A stretch of DNA of 64,000 nt, from positions 372,001 through 436,000 of the forward strand of contig JANFNE010000034.1 in NCBI GenBank assembly GCA_024867545.1, in the 5' to 3' direction. This DNA is from Phytopythium helicoides. Lineage: Eukaryota; Oomycota; Peronosporomycetes; Pythiales; Pythiaceae. The position numbers were made by a program, and so were the translations under genes. Under the pieces are notes generated by a model. The model did not search any database, was not told where the DNA came from, and saw only the letters and a list, made by a program, of their open reading frames with translations. This document shows, in pieces, positions 12,264-22,825 of the stretch; positions within the stretch are counted from its first letter, which is position 1; the number at the start of each line of letters is the position of its first letter.

Positions 12264-12545
12264 TCATCGCGCCCTCGCCATGAGTGCAGTCGGGCGACAG
12301 CTCCCGCGCCTCCACTCATACCGATGTGAAGAAATAGCAGCAGCAAGGTTATCCCGCGTCGCCATAGAGCTGGTCAATGCATGCAGGTCGAAGTGCCAAC
12401 AACTTCAACGCGATACAGTCACTCTCTCGCATCAGTGATGTTGTACTGTCGACGGCTTCTTCCCCCTTTGTCATCATGAGCTTCACTTCATTCATATCCC
12501 AAGCCAGACAGACACGCGCCTTGTCCTCGCTTCTCGCCGCGCGCC

Positions 12546-14682
12546 ATGGCGTCCAACGAGCTCGCCGCGATCCTCGCGCGGCGCCGAGTCAAAGCCGGTG
12601 ATGAGGCGTCGGCTGCGCCTGCGGTGCCGGCCGCCGCGCCTCCAGCCGCGGCCCCTGACGCCCCCGCGGCTGCCAAGCCGACGAGTTCCATCGCCGAGCG
12701 CATCGCGCGGCTCAAGGCGCAGAGCGCGGCAGCGTCGGCGGCTGGGGAGGCGGCGCCCGCGCCCGTCGCGATCCAGCTGAACCGCCCGAGCGTGGAGACA
12801 CCGGGAGACGCGTCGAGCGAGAGCGTGCCGGCGGAGAGCGCGCCGGCGGAGAGCGCGCCGCCGCGCGCGATGTCCAAGATCCAGCAGCTGCAGGGCAGCT
12901 TGGGCATCAACGTGAACCCGTTCGGTCGTCCCGGAGGCCCGAGGTACCAGGAGCTGAGCCGGCAAAGACGCGGACAAGGAGCTAATGGTGGATACTTGCG
13001 ACAGACGCATGGGCACGGGCGGCAGCTCCATTATGACGACGGGAGAGCAGTACGCGCAGGAGCACGGCACACACGGCATGGGGATCGCAATGCCTGGAAT
13101 GGGTGCAGCGATCCCCATGCCTGGACTTGCCAAGGCAGGCACGCGCATTCCAGGCATGGCAAGCGAGAGCGGCGAACCCGCCCCAGCGCCAGAAGTCGAG
13201 CATGTGTGTTGTGCTTCACGTTGCTGTGGAAGCAGAGAGCGATTCGTGGTTTCTGACGGTATAAAACTTCAACGTTGATCCAGGCTACCATGACACGTGC
13301 AGCTGGACCAAAGCGCCGAGGGCCAACTCGCGGACCTCCCCCTGGGGCTTTCCGCATTCCGGTGTGTTGAGCTATTTGGCGACGCAAGTCTTTTGCTTCG
13401 TTTCTGATGGTGTTCCTTCTGTCTGTAGGGTATCCCAGCGTCTGCGGCGCCGATTGAAGAGTCCGTTGAGGCCCAGCCCGCCGCTGTTGAGCCCACCATC
13501 GCTTCGCCAGCTGTGTCCTCATGGAATCAGGCGGCGACTCCAGCTCCTGTGTATGCTGCACCAGTTGCACAACCTGCGCCAGTGTACTCGGCGCCTGTTG
13601 TACAACCAGCACCCGTTCTTCAGACCCCATTACAGCCAGAGCCTTCTAGTCTCTTTGGCAGCAGCTCTGGTACAACGCCCGTGTATTCGCAGTCGCCTGT
13701 GCAAGCTGCACCCGCTCCAGTACTGCACGAACCGGCACCACTCCCTCAGCCGGTTGAGTTCAAGCCTCCGGTTGCCATTGACACGGATTGGAAACCAACG
13801 TTTGCACCACCACCATCGCTCTTTGACAATTTTTCGGAGGAAGAGCTCACGATGGGTGGACTGTCAATTACGGACGTTGCCGAAGTCAAGAAGGCTTCGC
13901 CGTACACGCCTGGAGAATCGCTGTTTGGCACCCCAACTCCACAGCCGTCTGCAAGTTCGACGCCCACTCCAACTCCTGCTCCAGCGCCTATTCCGAAGCC
14001 CGCCTCTCCTGCAAGCGCACCTCAATTATTTGCGCCTGCGCCGACGTCTGCTCCAGTTGCTGCTCCTGCGCCAGTAGCAGCTCCAGTAGTCGCTTCTCCT
14101 GCACCAATCTCGCCGCCAGTCGCCACCCCTCAACCTACTGCAAGCACCTCGTCATCTTCTATGCTCTTCGGGCCTGCAACAAGCAACGACGACTCGAGCG
14201 ACAGCGACTGGAGTGATGGCGAGGACAACGCTGGTAAGAAGCCGGCCTCCACGCTCTTTGACGCTCCTGTCCCCCAGCCGACGGCCCAAGCGGCAGTACC
14301 GACACCTGCTCCACAAGTGGCTGCGTCACCAGCTCCTGTGCTTGTCGCTCCTCCAGCACCGGTGGGGTACTCGGTGGCGTCGTCGTCAGACCACGGTGGT
14401 CTCTTTGGAGCCGCATCCTCTTCTACTGCACCTGCACCAGCAGCTTCTCAGTCGAGCAGTCTGTTCTCAGACTCGTCCTCTGGCGGACTTTTTGGACCTG
14501 CGGGGACTGATAGCCAGCCAGTGTCTTTTGCCAAGGCGCCAGAGCGCTCGTCAATCGCGCCACCACCGCGCGCGGGATACTCTTCACTGTTTGCTGCTGC
14601 AGCGGAAAGCAGCAGCGAAAGCGACAGCGACAGTGACGACGAAGGTGGGCTCTTCGGCACGGGGTTGCCCACCAAGCGATAG
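12546..14682 (+). CDS. FAM21/WASHC2-tail-like protein with LF motifs
   Basis: Predicted 642 residues from exons 12546-12943, 13005-13203, 13284-13361 and 13429-14682 (introns 61, 80 and 67 nt, phases consistent). The protein is mostly Pro/Ala/Ser-rich and disordered. Two features point to the tail of the WASH-complex subunit FAM21: a KIQQLQGSLGINVNPF segment (about residue 112) followed about 85 residues later by TRAAGPKRRGPTR (about residue 205), which resembles the capping-protein-interaction (CPI) module, and then about nine LF motifs of the kind SLFG/GLFG/TLFD in acidic or Ser-rich context (for example SLFDNFSEEEL, GGLFGAASS, GGLFGPAG). FAM21 uses such motifs to bind retromer. There is no recognisable N-terminal FAM21 head, and the length is half that of animal FAM21. 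The assignment is inference from motifs, and it could be another capping-protein or endocytic adaptor. Confidence 0.6.
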
Positions 14683-15145
14683 ACGCGCACCACGACCAGC
14701 CATGAAGAAAGCCTCGCCGATGCGATGGATGCACATACGATCGCAATTGATCGATCGGCTGCTCAAGTACACAGCATCGTAAAGTCGGAAGTCAAATCCC
14801 GCTGTTTGGTATGTTGTTTGTCTCTTTTTGTCTCGTATTTCCCGCGGACGGTGCTACTTTCAGAGCCACTTTTGATCCATTTTCGCATCTTGCGATCTTC
14901 GGTGTCCAAACAGGGAGAAAGCACGAGTGAAGGAAGGAAGATCGCGGCGCTCAAAACTTCATGTGCAACACGTTCCAGCTCGCAACTACACGCAGAAAAG
15001 CAACTATATACATGGCATACAACCGAGCCGGCCCGTGCGCACCTTCCTTCGCCTTGCTCTCCACACCGATCGCACCGGCACGATGCCGATTCTGTCCGGT
15101 CCTCGCCTGCCGTCGCTCCTACTGAGCTTGCGGGCGAGTGCGCGC
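14683..15145. other. Convergent 3' flanks
   Basis: Region between the stops of the LF-motif protein (plus) and the 263-aa protein (minus). No supported gene or RNA; stop-free stretches here are short and in GC-rich sequence. Confidence 0.5.
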
Positions 15146-15937
15146 CTACCACTCCTGGAACGGAGCGAGCTTCTCCGTGTTGATGTACAGCATGTCTTCG
15201 ATCTTGAAGTAGCGGCCCCAGAAGTAGGCCTTGGATCCGCCCACGGCGCCCGTCTTGCCCGCATTGGCCACGAGGCGCTGCACGGGCAGATACGCCGGCG
15301 AGTCGGGGTGCAGGAAGGTCTTGCGCGTGCGCGCCTTGTTGTACACGAGCATGGGGTGCACGGTGCTGAGCGATCCGTCGGCCTCCATGGCGACCTGGAT
15401 CTTGTAGATCTCGCCGAGCGAGCCTTGCGCGTCGCCGTTCTCGTTGGTGGTCATGCGGATGACGGCCTGGTAGGGGAACTCGCGCATCTTGGAGGCGGGC
15501 TCGTCGAGCTTGACAGGCAGCCAGACCATGTCATCGTCCGTGGGCGGGCCGGCGTCGGCTGCCGACTTGTCCGACTTGGAGGTTCCGCCGATGGTCATGA
15601 GGCGCATGCTGGGCGCGGGCGAGGCTTCCTCGTCCGAGTTGACCGAGGTGGACATGCCGAGCTTCTGCATGTAGCGGCGCACGCGCTTGAAGGGCACGAG
15701 CGCGAACTTGCCGCCGTGCATGACGATCTGGTCGTGCGTGCGCTTGACGCCGAACTCGGGGTGCGCGAACTTGATGGCCTGGATGAGCGCCGTGAGCTCC
15801 TCGCCGTCCACGTCGTCGGGTCCGCGCGCGGGCGACGGGGACGGCGAGCCCAGCGGCGCGCGCTTGGGCGTGCGCTTGGGCGTCGCGTGCTCCTTGGCGC
15901 CGGGCGACGCCAGCGGAACCGCGCTCTTGCCGGCCAT
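15146..15937 (-). CDS. Unknown protein with HEFGVKR-like helical motif
   Basis: Single-exon frame of 263 residues starting at the ATG at 15937. The N-terminus is basic and SP-rich (KRTPKRAPLGSPSPSPARG). A conserved-looking helical stretch follows at about residues 45-95: TALIQAIKFAHPEFGVKRTH and FKRVRRYMQKLGM. Such HPE(F/W)GVK...RVRR(Y/L)MQ segments occur in oomycete and fungal regulatory proteins and resemble a helix-turn-helix, but that is a pattern impression. The C-terminal half has aromatic and charged beta-like stretches (DDMVWLPVKLD, FPYQAVIRMTT, SKAYFWGRYFKIEDMLY) that suggest one folded domain. In-frame sequence continues upstream past 16000, but the ATG at 15937 begins the good codon usage. 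Function unknown. Confidence 0.7.
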   Translation of the reverse strand: MAGKSAVPLASPGAKEHATPKRTPKRAPLGSPSPSPARGPDDVDGEELTALIQAIKFAHPEFGVKRTHDQIVMHGGKFALVPFKRVRRYMQKLGMSTSVNSDEEASPAPSMRLMTIGGTSKSDKSAADAGPPTDDDMVWLPVKLDEPASKMREFPYQAVIRMTTNENGDAQGSLGEIYKIQVAMEADGSLSTVHPMLVYNKARTRKTFLHPDSPAYLPVQRLVANAGKTGAVGGSKAYFWGRYFKIEDMLYINTEKLAPFQEW

Positions 15938-17772
15938 GGGGCGTCGAGAAGGAGGAGAAGCGAGGGGGGAGGGAGCAACGAGGGGAGTGCGCCGGGACCT
16001 GCCGACGCGCCAATGCCAAGAAGATACCGGCCACTGGCCCTGCCAGAAGGAGAGATGTTCTCGACGCAACGTACCCCCTATACTGAACCCAAGTGCTGAC
16101 TGTCGGAAAAAAGAAGTGCGGCGAACTTAAGGGACGAAACGCGAATGTAGCGAGGGGGGAAGAGCGAACTTTGCGGGGAAAATGCGAACCTTGCTCGGTC
16201 GGACCAGCTCTTGCGACCGAACTCCTCCGACGTGGCAGGTGGATGCGGATACCCGCCACCAAACCTGCAAGGTCTGCCTCCTGTGTGTATGCACTTGTGA
16301 GTGGTCGTCGTACCGTGCTGTCCCGCGTTCTTCTCGTCACAGCCACGAACAGCTCGGCGTGCGCTGGCGCTGCTGATTCCCAAAGCAGCTGAGCAGGTGG
16401 GTTCCGGCCTCTGCCAGGCCGCTCCTCCCGCGGTTCTGATTTTTCGCCACGAGTGTCCACCTCACCAACCAACACGCATTCTCCATGTACAGGATCGTTT
16501 TCACGTCGCTCTCCACTTAGGAGGCCAAGGCGGAGCCGCTCCACTCGACCGTCGCCAGAGACTTTGGCACACGAGCCTGCGGCCGTGGCCACTTGGCCTC
16601 GCGCGCATTACAAACCCGTCGCTCGGTCCGGAGAGGCGCACAACGCCTGCTCGTGCTACTGTACGTGGCTCGCAGCGGCGCTGTTCGCGCCGTGCAGCGC
16701 TCGCCGCTCACATAGCGTGTACCGCGCGAGCTGCTCCGGAAGAGCTGCCGATCGCGCACAGCGGCGGCCACTGCGGCTCGCTGGCGACACTACCCCCTCC
16801 ACGGCCGATACGCACCCTACAACCACCAAGGATGGCAGTAATCAGCCAGCAGGTCTCCATCGACGATCGAGCGACGGCGGAGCGGGCACGCACGGCGTCA
16901 TGGCTGGCATGGAAGGAGTCGGACGGCCATCTGTGCCAAAATGGCGCTGTCCATTTGCACTGCTTCAGTGAATAACCTAGGAGAAATGATCGGAATAGTG
17001 GGAAACCGCCACCGCGATCGCCTCCCAAAGTGCATCAAACCGTGCAACCCGCTGCTGCAGCCACCGAAGCGCCGAGCCAGCGTATTCGCTTTTCGTTCGC
17101 GGAGTGGCCTCGAAACCAGCTGGCTTTGCGTATGTCCCATAATAAGTCCACGTCTGCCGCCCAGCATTTTGTCGCACGAGGGCCAGAATCGAGGGGTCAC
17201 AATGCCACTTCTCTTGAATAATGTATGGGAGACCACACCGTAAACCGTACCTTTGTGAGCCGGAAATCCTGCGTGGCGCACACCGCAATTCGGGCACCGG
17301 CGAACCGACGGAACTCGGGCGTAATCGGCTGTCCTCCAACATATATACCGTATAGGAGGATGTTGACACCGTGGCATTGAGGGAAGCAGGCGCTGATTTC
17401 ACCCCATGTATCGATTGTCAGAGGTCCAAGGCGACACGTTTCCCCCCGCGAGTTCAGTGCAGGGCAGGCGGCGGTCGAGTCGATTGGGCGATTTGGTGCC
17501 TGACAAAGGAAGGAACTCTCGCGGCGCGCAGCAGCAGCAGACTGCGCCGCGCGTGACTGGCCGACTGACCGACTCGGGCGCTCCTCCCCCCGCGCCCTCC
17601 GCCCTCCGCTCGCTCGGCGCCCCTCGCGACCGGCGGCGCACGCGTCCTCTGCCTCGGCGCTCCTCCCGCCTTTCTCCAGCGAGAAAGTGCAGCGCGCAGC
17701 TTCCCCTCGGCCCTCCGAGCGAACCCCCACGCGCAGCGCCCGCGTCCTGGCAGGCCGAGACCCACCGCGAGC
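15938..17772. other. Gene-poor divergent gap
   Basis: 1.8 kb between the starts of two divergent genes. Stop-free frames exist on both strands but have no recognisable domains and mutually overlap. The only stretch that looks protein-like is reported separately at 16977-17450. The last 350 bp is probably the leader and promoter of the MYND-PDZ gene. Confidence 0.5.
16977..17450 (-). pseudogene. Possible small spliced gene or gene remnant
   Basis: Two minus-strand frames look more protein-like than their surroundings: one ending around 17251 (GPLTIDTWGEIS ... PITPEFRRFAGARI ... TQDFRLTK) and one from 17153 to the stop at 16977 (TWTYYGTYAKPAGF ... VSHYSDHFS). A GT at 17250 and an AG at 17155-17154 would join them in frame through a 97-nt intron. 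Upstream there is no credible start before the leader of the neighbouring gene, so this may be a truncated remnant. No family recognised. Confidence 0.2.
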
Positions 17773-20700
17773 ATGCCCAAGAACAACTACGACGACGACG
17801 ATGACGACCTGCTCATGGCGCTGCAGAGCATGGAGCCCTGCGGCAACTGCGGCGCCGAGGGTGCCAAGATCCCCTGCATGAGCGGCTGCGGAGAGGTCTT
17901 CTACTGCTCGAGGGTGCGTGGGGCGCGCGGCTGCGCTCGTGTCGTCGGGCTACGCGCTGACGTTTCGAGTGCCCGCAGGAATGTAACATGCACCACGCGT
18001 CCGCGCATCGCCTGCGCTGCCGCAACCTGCGCTGCTCCAAGTTCAACGACTCGGAGTGTACGTCTCGGTGCTGACGAGCATGACTTGGTGGGGATGACTC
18101 AGGCGTGACAATCTCGTGGATGTGTGCAGCCGAGTCGGACTCGGACGACTACGAGGAGTTCACGGACGACTCGGACGCCGAGTACGAGACGGACAGCGGG
18201 GACGACGATGACGACGATGACGAGGAGGAAGAGGAGGAGGTCAAGCCCAAGAAGAAGGGCAAGAAGGGAAAGAAGCGCACCAAGTCACGCCGCACAAACA
18301 GCTCCCGTAGCGTCGAGTCGGGCGGCAGTAGCCTGTCGGTGCGTCTTGATCGAGTTTTATCGTGGGCGTGAAAGCAAGGTGGATGGTGGCTCTCTAACTC
18401 CTATTTCATCGCCAATTGCAGCGCAAGGTCAGCGTGGACGCTGATCTGGAAAAGCGGATCGAGGAGAAGATTCTCAAGCGGCTCAAAAAGCAGGAGGAGC
18501 AGCGGATTGCCATGGCCATTGAGCAGCGTATGCGCGAAGAAAAGGCTAACTGGCGCGACGACGAGATGAACCGCATTATTATGGAAATGCGCGAGCGTTT
18601 CCAAAGCGAGATGTCCAACTCGGCGTTCTTTGCGACGTTGGCGAAGAAGAACGGGCTGGCTGTCGACTCGCAGGAAATGCTCGCGCTGCAGCAGTCGATG
18701 GAGCACTCGTTCTTGAATGCCAACCCACAGGCGGAGGACAAATCGGCAGTTGGCGCGGGTGCTATGGCAGGTCAAGACGGCGAAGGTCGTGCTCGCAGCG
18801 TGTCCAAGGAATCGTCTTGGAACAACGCATGCCGCGGGTTTGAGGCGCTGCGTGTTGTCGTGTGGAAACATAGTTTCCTGCCGCGCATCAAGTTCCAGCG
18901 GGACGATGCTAGTGGCGTCTGGAACGTCGTGACCGAAGTTGACGCGGACGAGTCGTTTGCGCACATTCTGGTCGGCGATAAGCTGCTGTCCGTCAACGGG
19001 CGTGCCATTGACGATGCATGCCAGACGGAGGACGACATCAGCGACGTGTTTGCGGCGTATGCATCACCACTAATTATGAAGTTTGAGGCGGCGGATCCTT
19101 CAAACGGCAAGGTGCACGACTACACCGTGACGTGGACGAATGGCCCGCTCGGTGTGACCTTGAAGGATGACTGCACGACGCAGAAAATCCCAATCGTGAA
19201 TCGTCTCACCAAGAAAGCAGGTTCGGTTGCCGTCAAGCAAAACATTGCGATCGGTGACGTGCTTGTCGCCATCAACAACATCGACACGATCCAGCTGGGA
19301 TGCTCATTGTCGATGTCAATTCTCAAGAAGGTGCAGTTGCCCGCGAAGCTGCGCTTCCGTGGTGTTGGCGGGCCTGCCCCGGGTACTGAGCTACCCTCGA
19401 CTGGTTCTCAGTCATCTTTGACCGGAGGTGATGACGGAGCGTACAAGTCTGTTGAGATTGAGCGCTCGCCGTCATCCAACCCTTACAGCTCGAGCATGAC
19501 TCGCCCGAGCTCGTACACTATCAACTGGGCGGAGGGTCCGTTGGGCCTCACCATTATTCCAGGTATCAACGAAGGCGACATGCCTGTAATCAAGAAGGTG
19601 ACAGGCACAGGATCTTCGGTCGGTATCGAGAAAGCGCAAGTGGGTGACTTCCTCGAAAGCATGAATGATCAGCAGGCTGCACACATGCACTTTGAAGATG
19701 TGGTTGCTTATCTGAAGAGCGCTCCCAAGCCAGTTTTGCTGCGCTTCCGCGCTGCAACAGGTGACGAGCAGCCGTCCCCACCAACCACGGCGCACAAGGC
19801 GCTGAGCATCAAGAGTATGTCCAGCACATCCAACAGCAGCAATTACGTTCCGGAAAGCCGTGCGAGCTACGATAGTGGTGCAAGCCGCTCCCTGGCGCGC
19901 ACCAGCTCGGCGGACTCGGAGAACTTTTCTCGCACAATGCCCACATCTAGCTCAAGTCGTGGTGGCAGCGTGATCCAAATCTCCCGAGATGATAGGAGCG
20001 ACATCTATCGGGTGGTCTGGGGCTCTGGTCCGCTTGGATTGACGATCGACGCGAACTCTGGCGCGCCGGGTGCTTTCATTAAGCGCATCTCGTCCCAGGG
20101 TGCAGCGGCTCATCTGTCGCAAGACTGCATTGGCGATGACCTGACACACATCAACGATATGGATGTTAGCCGTGTCATGTTCCAGGACATTGTTGGGCAC
20201 CTGAAGAACGTGCCTCGACCGGTGACCCTCATGTTCAAGCGCCGCAACATGTCTGCGCGCCATGGTTCCTACTCATCTACAAGTAGCCGGGTGTCTGAGC
20301 CGCAGGCACCAGCCCAATCGTCTTCTCGTGGAGGCAGTGGCGCACCACCAGTGCACTACTACAATATTGTGTGGCAAGATGGTATGGGGCTTGGATTGTC
20401 GCTTCGCGGCGCGGATGGAACAAGCGAGTACCCGTACATCACGCGGGTCACGGGCACTGGTAGTGCAGCTCATCTACCGCAGACAGTCATCAACGACTGT
20501 CTGATCTCAGTGGACGGCCGCAGTGTGCACGTGCGCGACAAATCGTTCGACGAGGTCATGACCATGCTGAAGGTCATGCAGAAGCCGTTGACGCTCAAGT
20601 TCCAATCGCGGAGTGAACATGGCCCGCCGCCGGATATGCCTCCTCCGCAGCAACAGTACTCGAGCCCTGCGCAGTCGTCTCATATGGCACCTCCGCCGGG

Positions 20701-21127
20701 GCCTGCTGGCTATGCATCTCCATCGCCGTCGCAGCCCTTGCCAGGACCGCGTACACCGAATCTTCCAGGTGCTCGGTCGCCAGCGCTGCCTGGTCCGCGC
20801 ACACCAAACATGCCCGGTGCTCGGGCTCCTGTCAAGGCGCAGGAATCGTACACGTGGCGACAAAACCGCGCGGCTGCACCCCAACAGCCACAACAGCAGC
20901 TGTCTCAATCGTATAGCAATGTGCCCAGCTCAACGCCGCCTATGCAGTCGCAAGGCAGTAGCGCAGCGTTGAGCCGCAGCTACGCGCCTGGTGGCAGTGA
21001 CCGCGGTCTTGCAGCTGGGCCTGCTGCCAGTGATGAGAAGTTTAACAGCATTCAGGCACCGTTCCTTGCTCCAAACAAGCTGTCGACTGGTCGCCGACAG
21101 AAGATGTTGAAAGGCCTGAGGAAGTAA
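17773..21127 (+). CDS. MYND zinc finger plus five PDZ-like domains scaffold
   Basis: Predicted 1044-residue protein from exons 17773-17913, 17979-18057, 18130-18338 and 18422-21127 (introns 65, 72 and 83 nt, phases consistent). Residues about 17-60 form a MYND-type finger (CGNCGAEGAKIPCMSGCGE ... FYCSRECNMHH ... HRLRC). An acidic tract and a Lys-rich tract follow (about 75-140), then a coiled coil at about 150-200 (LEKRIEEKILKRLKKQEEQR). Five PDZ-like repeats come next, at about 286-366, 376-456, 508-590, 671-749 and 789-872; each has a GPLGLTI-type carboxylate-binding loop (the first is degenerate) and an IGD/VGD plus N-D/N-G turn. The C-terminus is Pro-rich with a 16-residue tandem repeat and ends basic (GRRQKMLKGLRK). 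Role inferred: peptide-tail-binding scaffold; partners unknown. Confidence 0.8.
20738..20833 (+). repeat. 48-bp tandem repeat in the PDZ scaffold tail
   Basis: Two in-frame copies of a 16-codon unit, LPGPRTPNLPGARSPA then LPGPRTPNMPGARAPV, offset by exactly 48 bp. Each unit offers two PxxP-type sites. Confidence 0.75.
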
Positions 21128-21577
21128 GTGGGGTGGGTGAATGAAGCGGCCGATATTGAGGTGGTGGACGTCTGCGTGTGTATTTTTTTGCGTTGTTGGG
21201 GACGGCGGCCGTCGATCATCGCAAAAGTTGGTCGGTTGGTGATAAGGCAGTGCTTATGGCAGGCAAGTGCAAAGTAGGGAAAGGAGAAAACGAAACAAGT
21301 AGAAGCAACAACAAAAGAAGGCGTTGCAGGTCCAATTGGTGTCGTCATAGTGGTGGTGGAATGGAAGGGAAAAATTCCCGCCATCGTAGCTCTACTGCGG
21401 CTGGCACAGTCCTGAGAGCCCATTCATCCATCGTCAGTCCAAATGATGCCGTCGTATTGCGCGTCGGCTGTAGAGCGAACGAACCCGTGACGTCGACGAA
21501 GCTCATTCTTGATCGCGACACCAAACTGCGTTTAGGTTACGGTAAATGATGAACCGGGAGCTGTCTGATGGCGGCAT
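21128..21577. other. Convergent 3' flanks
   Basis: Between the stop of the PDZ scaffold (plus) and the last exon of the coiled-coil gene (minus). No supported gene; purine-rich and AT-richer than the coding flanks. Confidence 0.5.
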
Positions 21578-22719
21578 TCACAAACGCAGTACCTGCTCAA
21601 TGGCCATGCCTTGTTCCTGGAGTTCCTGCTCGGCTAGTCGTTTCTCCTGACATCGAGACAACATGGAGACCACGTAAACGCTCAAATTGGGTGGATGATA
21701 CACACGCAGCAGCGTACGGTATCCAGGGAAACAGTCTCATCACCCAACTGGTCAACGCGAGCCTGTAGGTCACGCTGCTGCTCAAGCGACCGGCGAAGCT
21801 GCTCTTTTAGCTCAGCCTGCAGCGAGTGTGATGTTGCTAAGGCTGCCACACTTGGATATTGCAGTCAGCTGTACCAATCTCTCTTACATTCTCGGTTGAT
21901 TGCTGCTTTTCGCGCGTTTCGAGCTCTTGCACTCGAGCTCTCAAGTCGACAATTGCTCTATTCGACAAGTTGGTCAACGCTCGGTAAAGATTCTGTCCCA
22001 AGTACTATATGAAGCTACCTGGAGTGAACGGTACGCGAGAGCTCGGCCTCTAATCCCACGAGCTGCCGCTCGTACTGCTCCATTCGATTCGAAAGTTGCC
22101 GTACACGGTCTCGGCCAACAGCACGCAGTGCCTCTGTCTCGATGCTGGCAGCAAGCCCATTTAATGAATGAGTGGTCAACCCGGTTGAAGTCGCCTTTCT
22201 CGGCGAAGTTGAAGAAGCTGCTGACACCACACGTTGCAAGTCGCGAAGTGTGCGCTCTTCAGACGAAACATCGCCGTCAGAGGGAAGGCACAGACTCGTG
22301 AGCTGTTCAACAATCTCTAGTGCACACTTTTGAGCGTCGACAAACTGCGACTGGAAGAGAGCTAAATCAGCAAAGACTCGCGCATGCACGCAGTCTGCGC
22401 GTGTTTTCTCACTTTCGAGGCGCCGAAGTTCAATCTCTCGTGCAGATGCATGCCCACTGAGTCGCAGAAGCTGTTCAAGGACTTGCGATTTCTTGAGTAG
22501 CCCAAAGTATGTGCTCATCGACATGGGTGGCGACAATGGCTGTGTCGGACATGGAATCTCCTCCGAAACACATGACGACGAGCAACGGGGCGACGAGCAC
22601 GACAGGCGGCGACGGGGTGTTGCGGCTACTTTCTCAACTGTATCTGCTCGCGGTGAAGAATTCCGAGATGTCCGGCGTTCAGAAGGCACTGATGTAACAT
22701 GTAGACGAGGTGGGGGCAT
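21578..22719 (-). CDS. Small coiled-coil protein, function unknown
   Basis: Predicted 312 residues from minus-strand exons 22719-22019, 21957-21888, 21816-21718 and 21646-21578, with introns of 61, 71 and 71 nt whose phases agree. The first 80 residues are Pro/Ser/Arg-rich and disordered. From about residue 80 the protein is almost entirely helical with heptad-like spacing (FGLLKKSQVLEQLLRLSGH, RVRQLSNRMEQYERQLVGLE, then LRARVQELETREKQQ, ELKEQLRRSLEQQRDLQARV, EKRLAEQELQEQGMAIEQVL). The start at 22719 is the first ATG after an in-frame stop. It lies 107 bp downstream of the photolyase stop on the same strand. Probably a structural or adaptor protein; no family recognised. Confidence 0.65.
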
Positions 22720-22825
22720 CTCAAGCAAGCTTTCGCAAATGGCAAAACTTCAGACATCACGCACTAAAAATACAGATTGCAACAAGAAGGGGAGAAAGAT
22801 TTGATTGACGCGACAAAGATATCGG

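Noticed and set aside
15146..15937. Transposase-like helix-turn-helix reading of the HPEFGVKR motif
   Set aside because: No catalytic DDE residues or terminal repeats, and the gene is GC-biased like its neighbours; kept as unknown protein.
14927..16099. 390-codon plus-strand frame antisense to the 263-aa gene
   Set aside because: Leu/Gly/Arg-rich shadow; the minus-strand frame has natural composition and an ATG start.
16301..16975. 224-codon plus-strand frame in the divergent gap
   Set aside because: No domain, Arg/Pro/His-rich, overlaps other frames, and no convincing start context or splice partners.
18339..18421. Continuation of the MYND-PDZ frame past 18338
   Set aside because: It stops within 30 bp; GT at 18339 and AG at 18421 join two conserved frames, so this is an intron.
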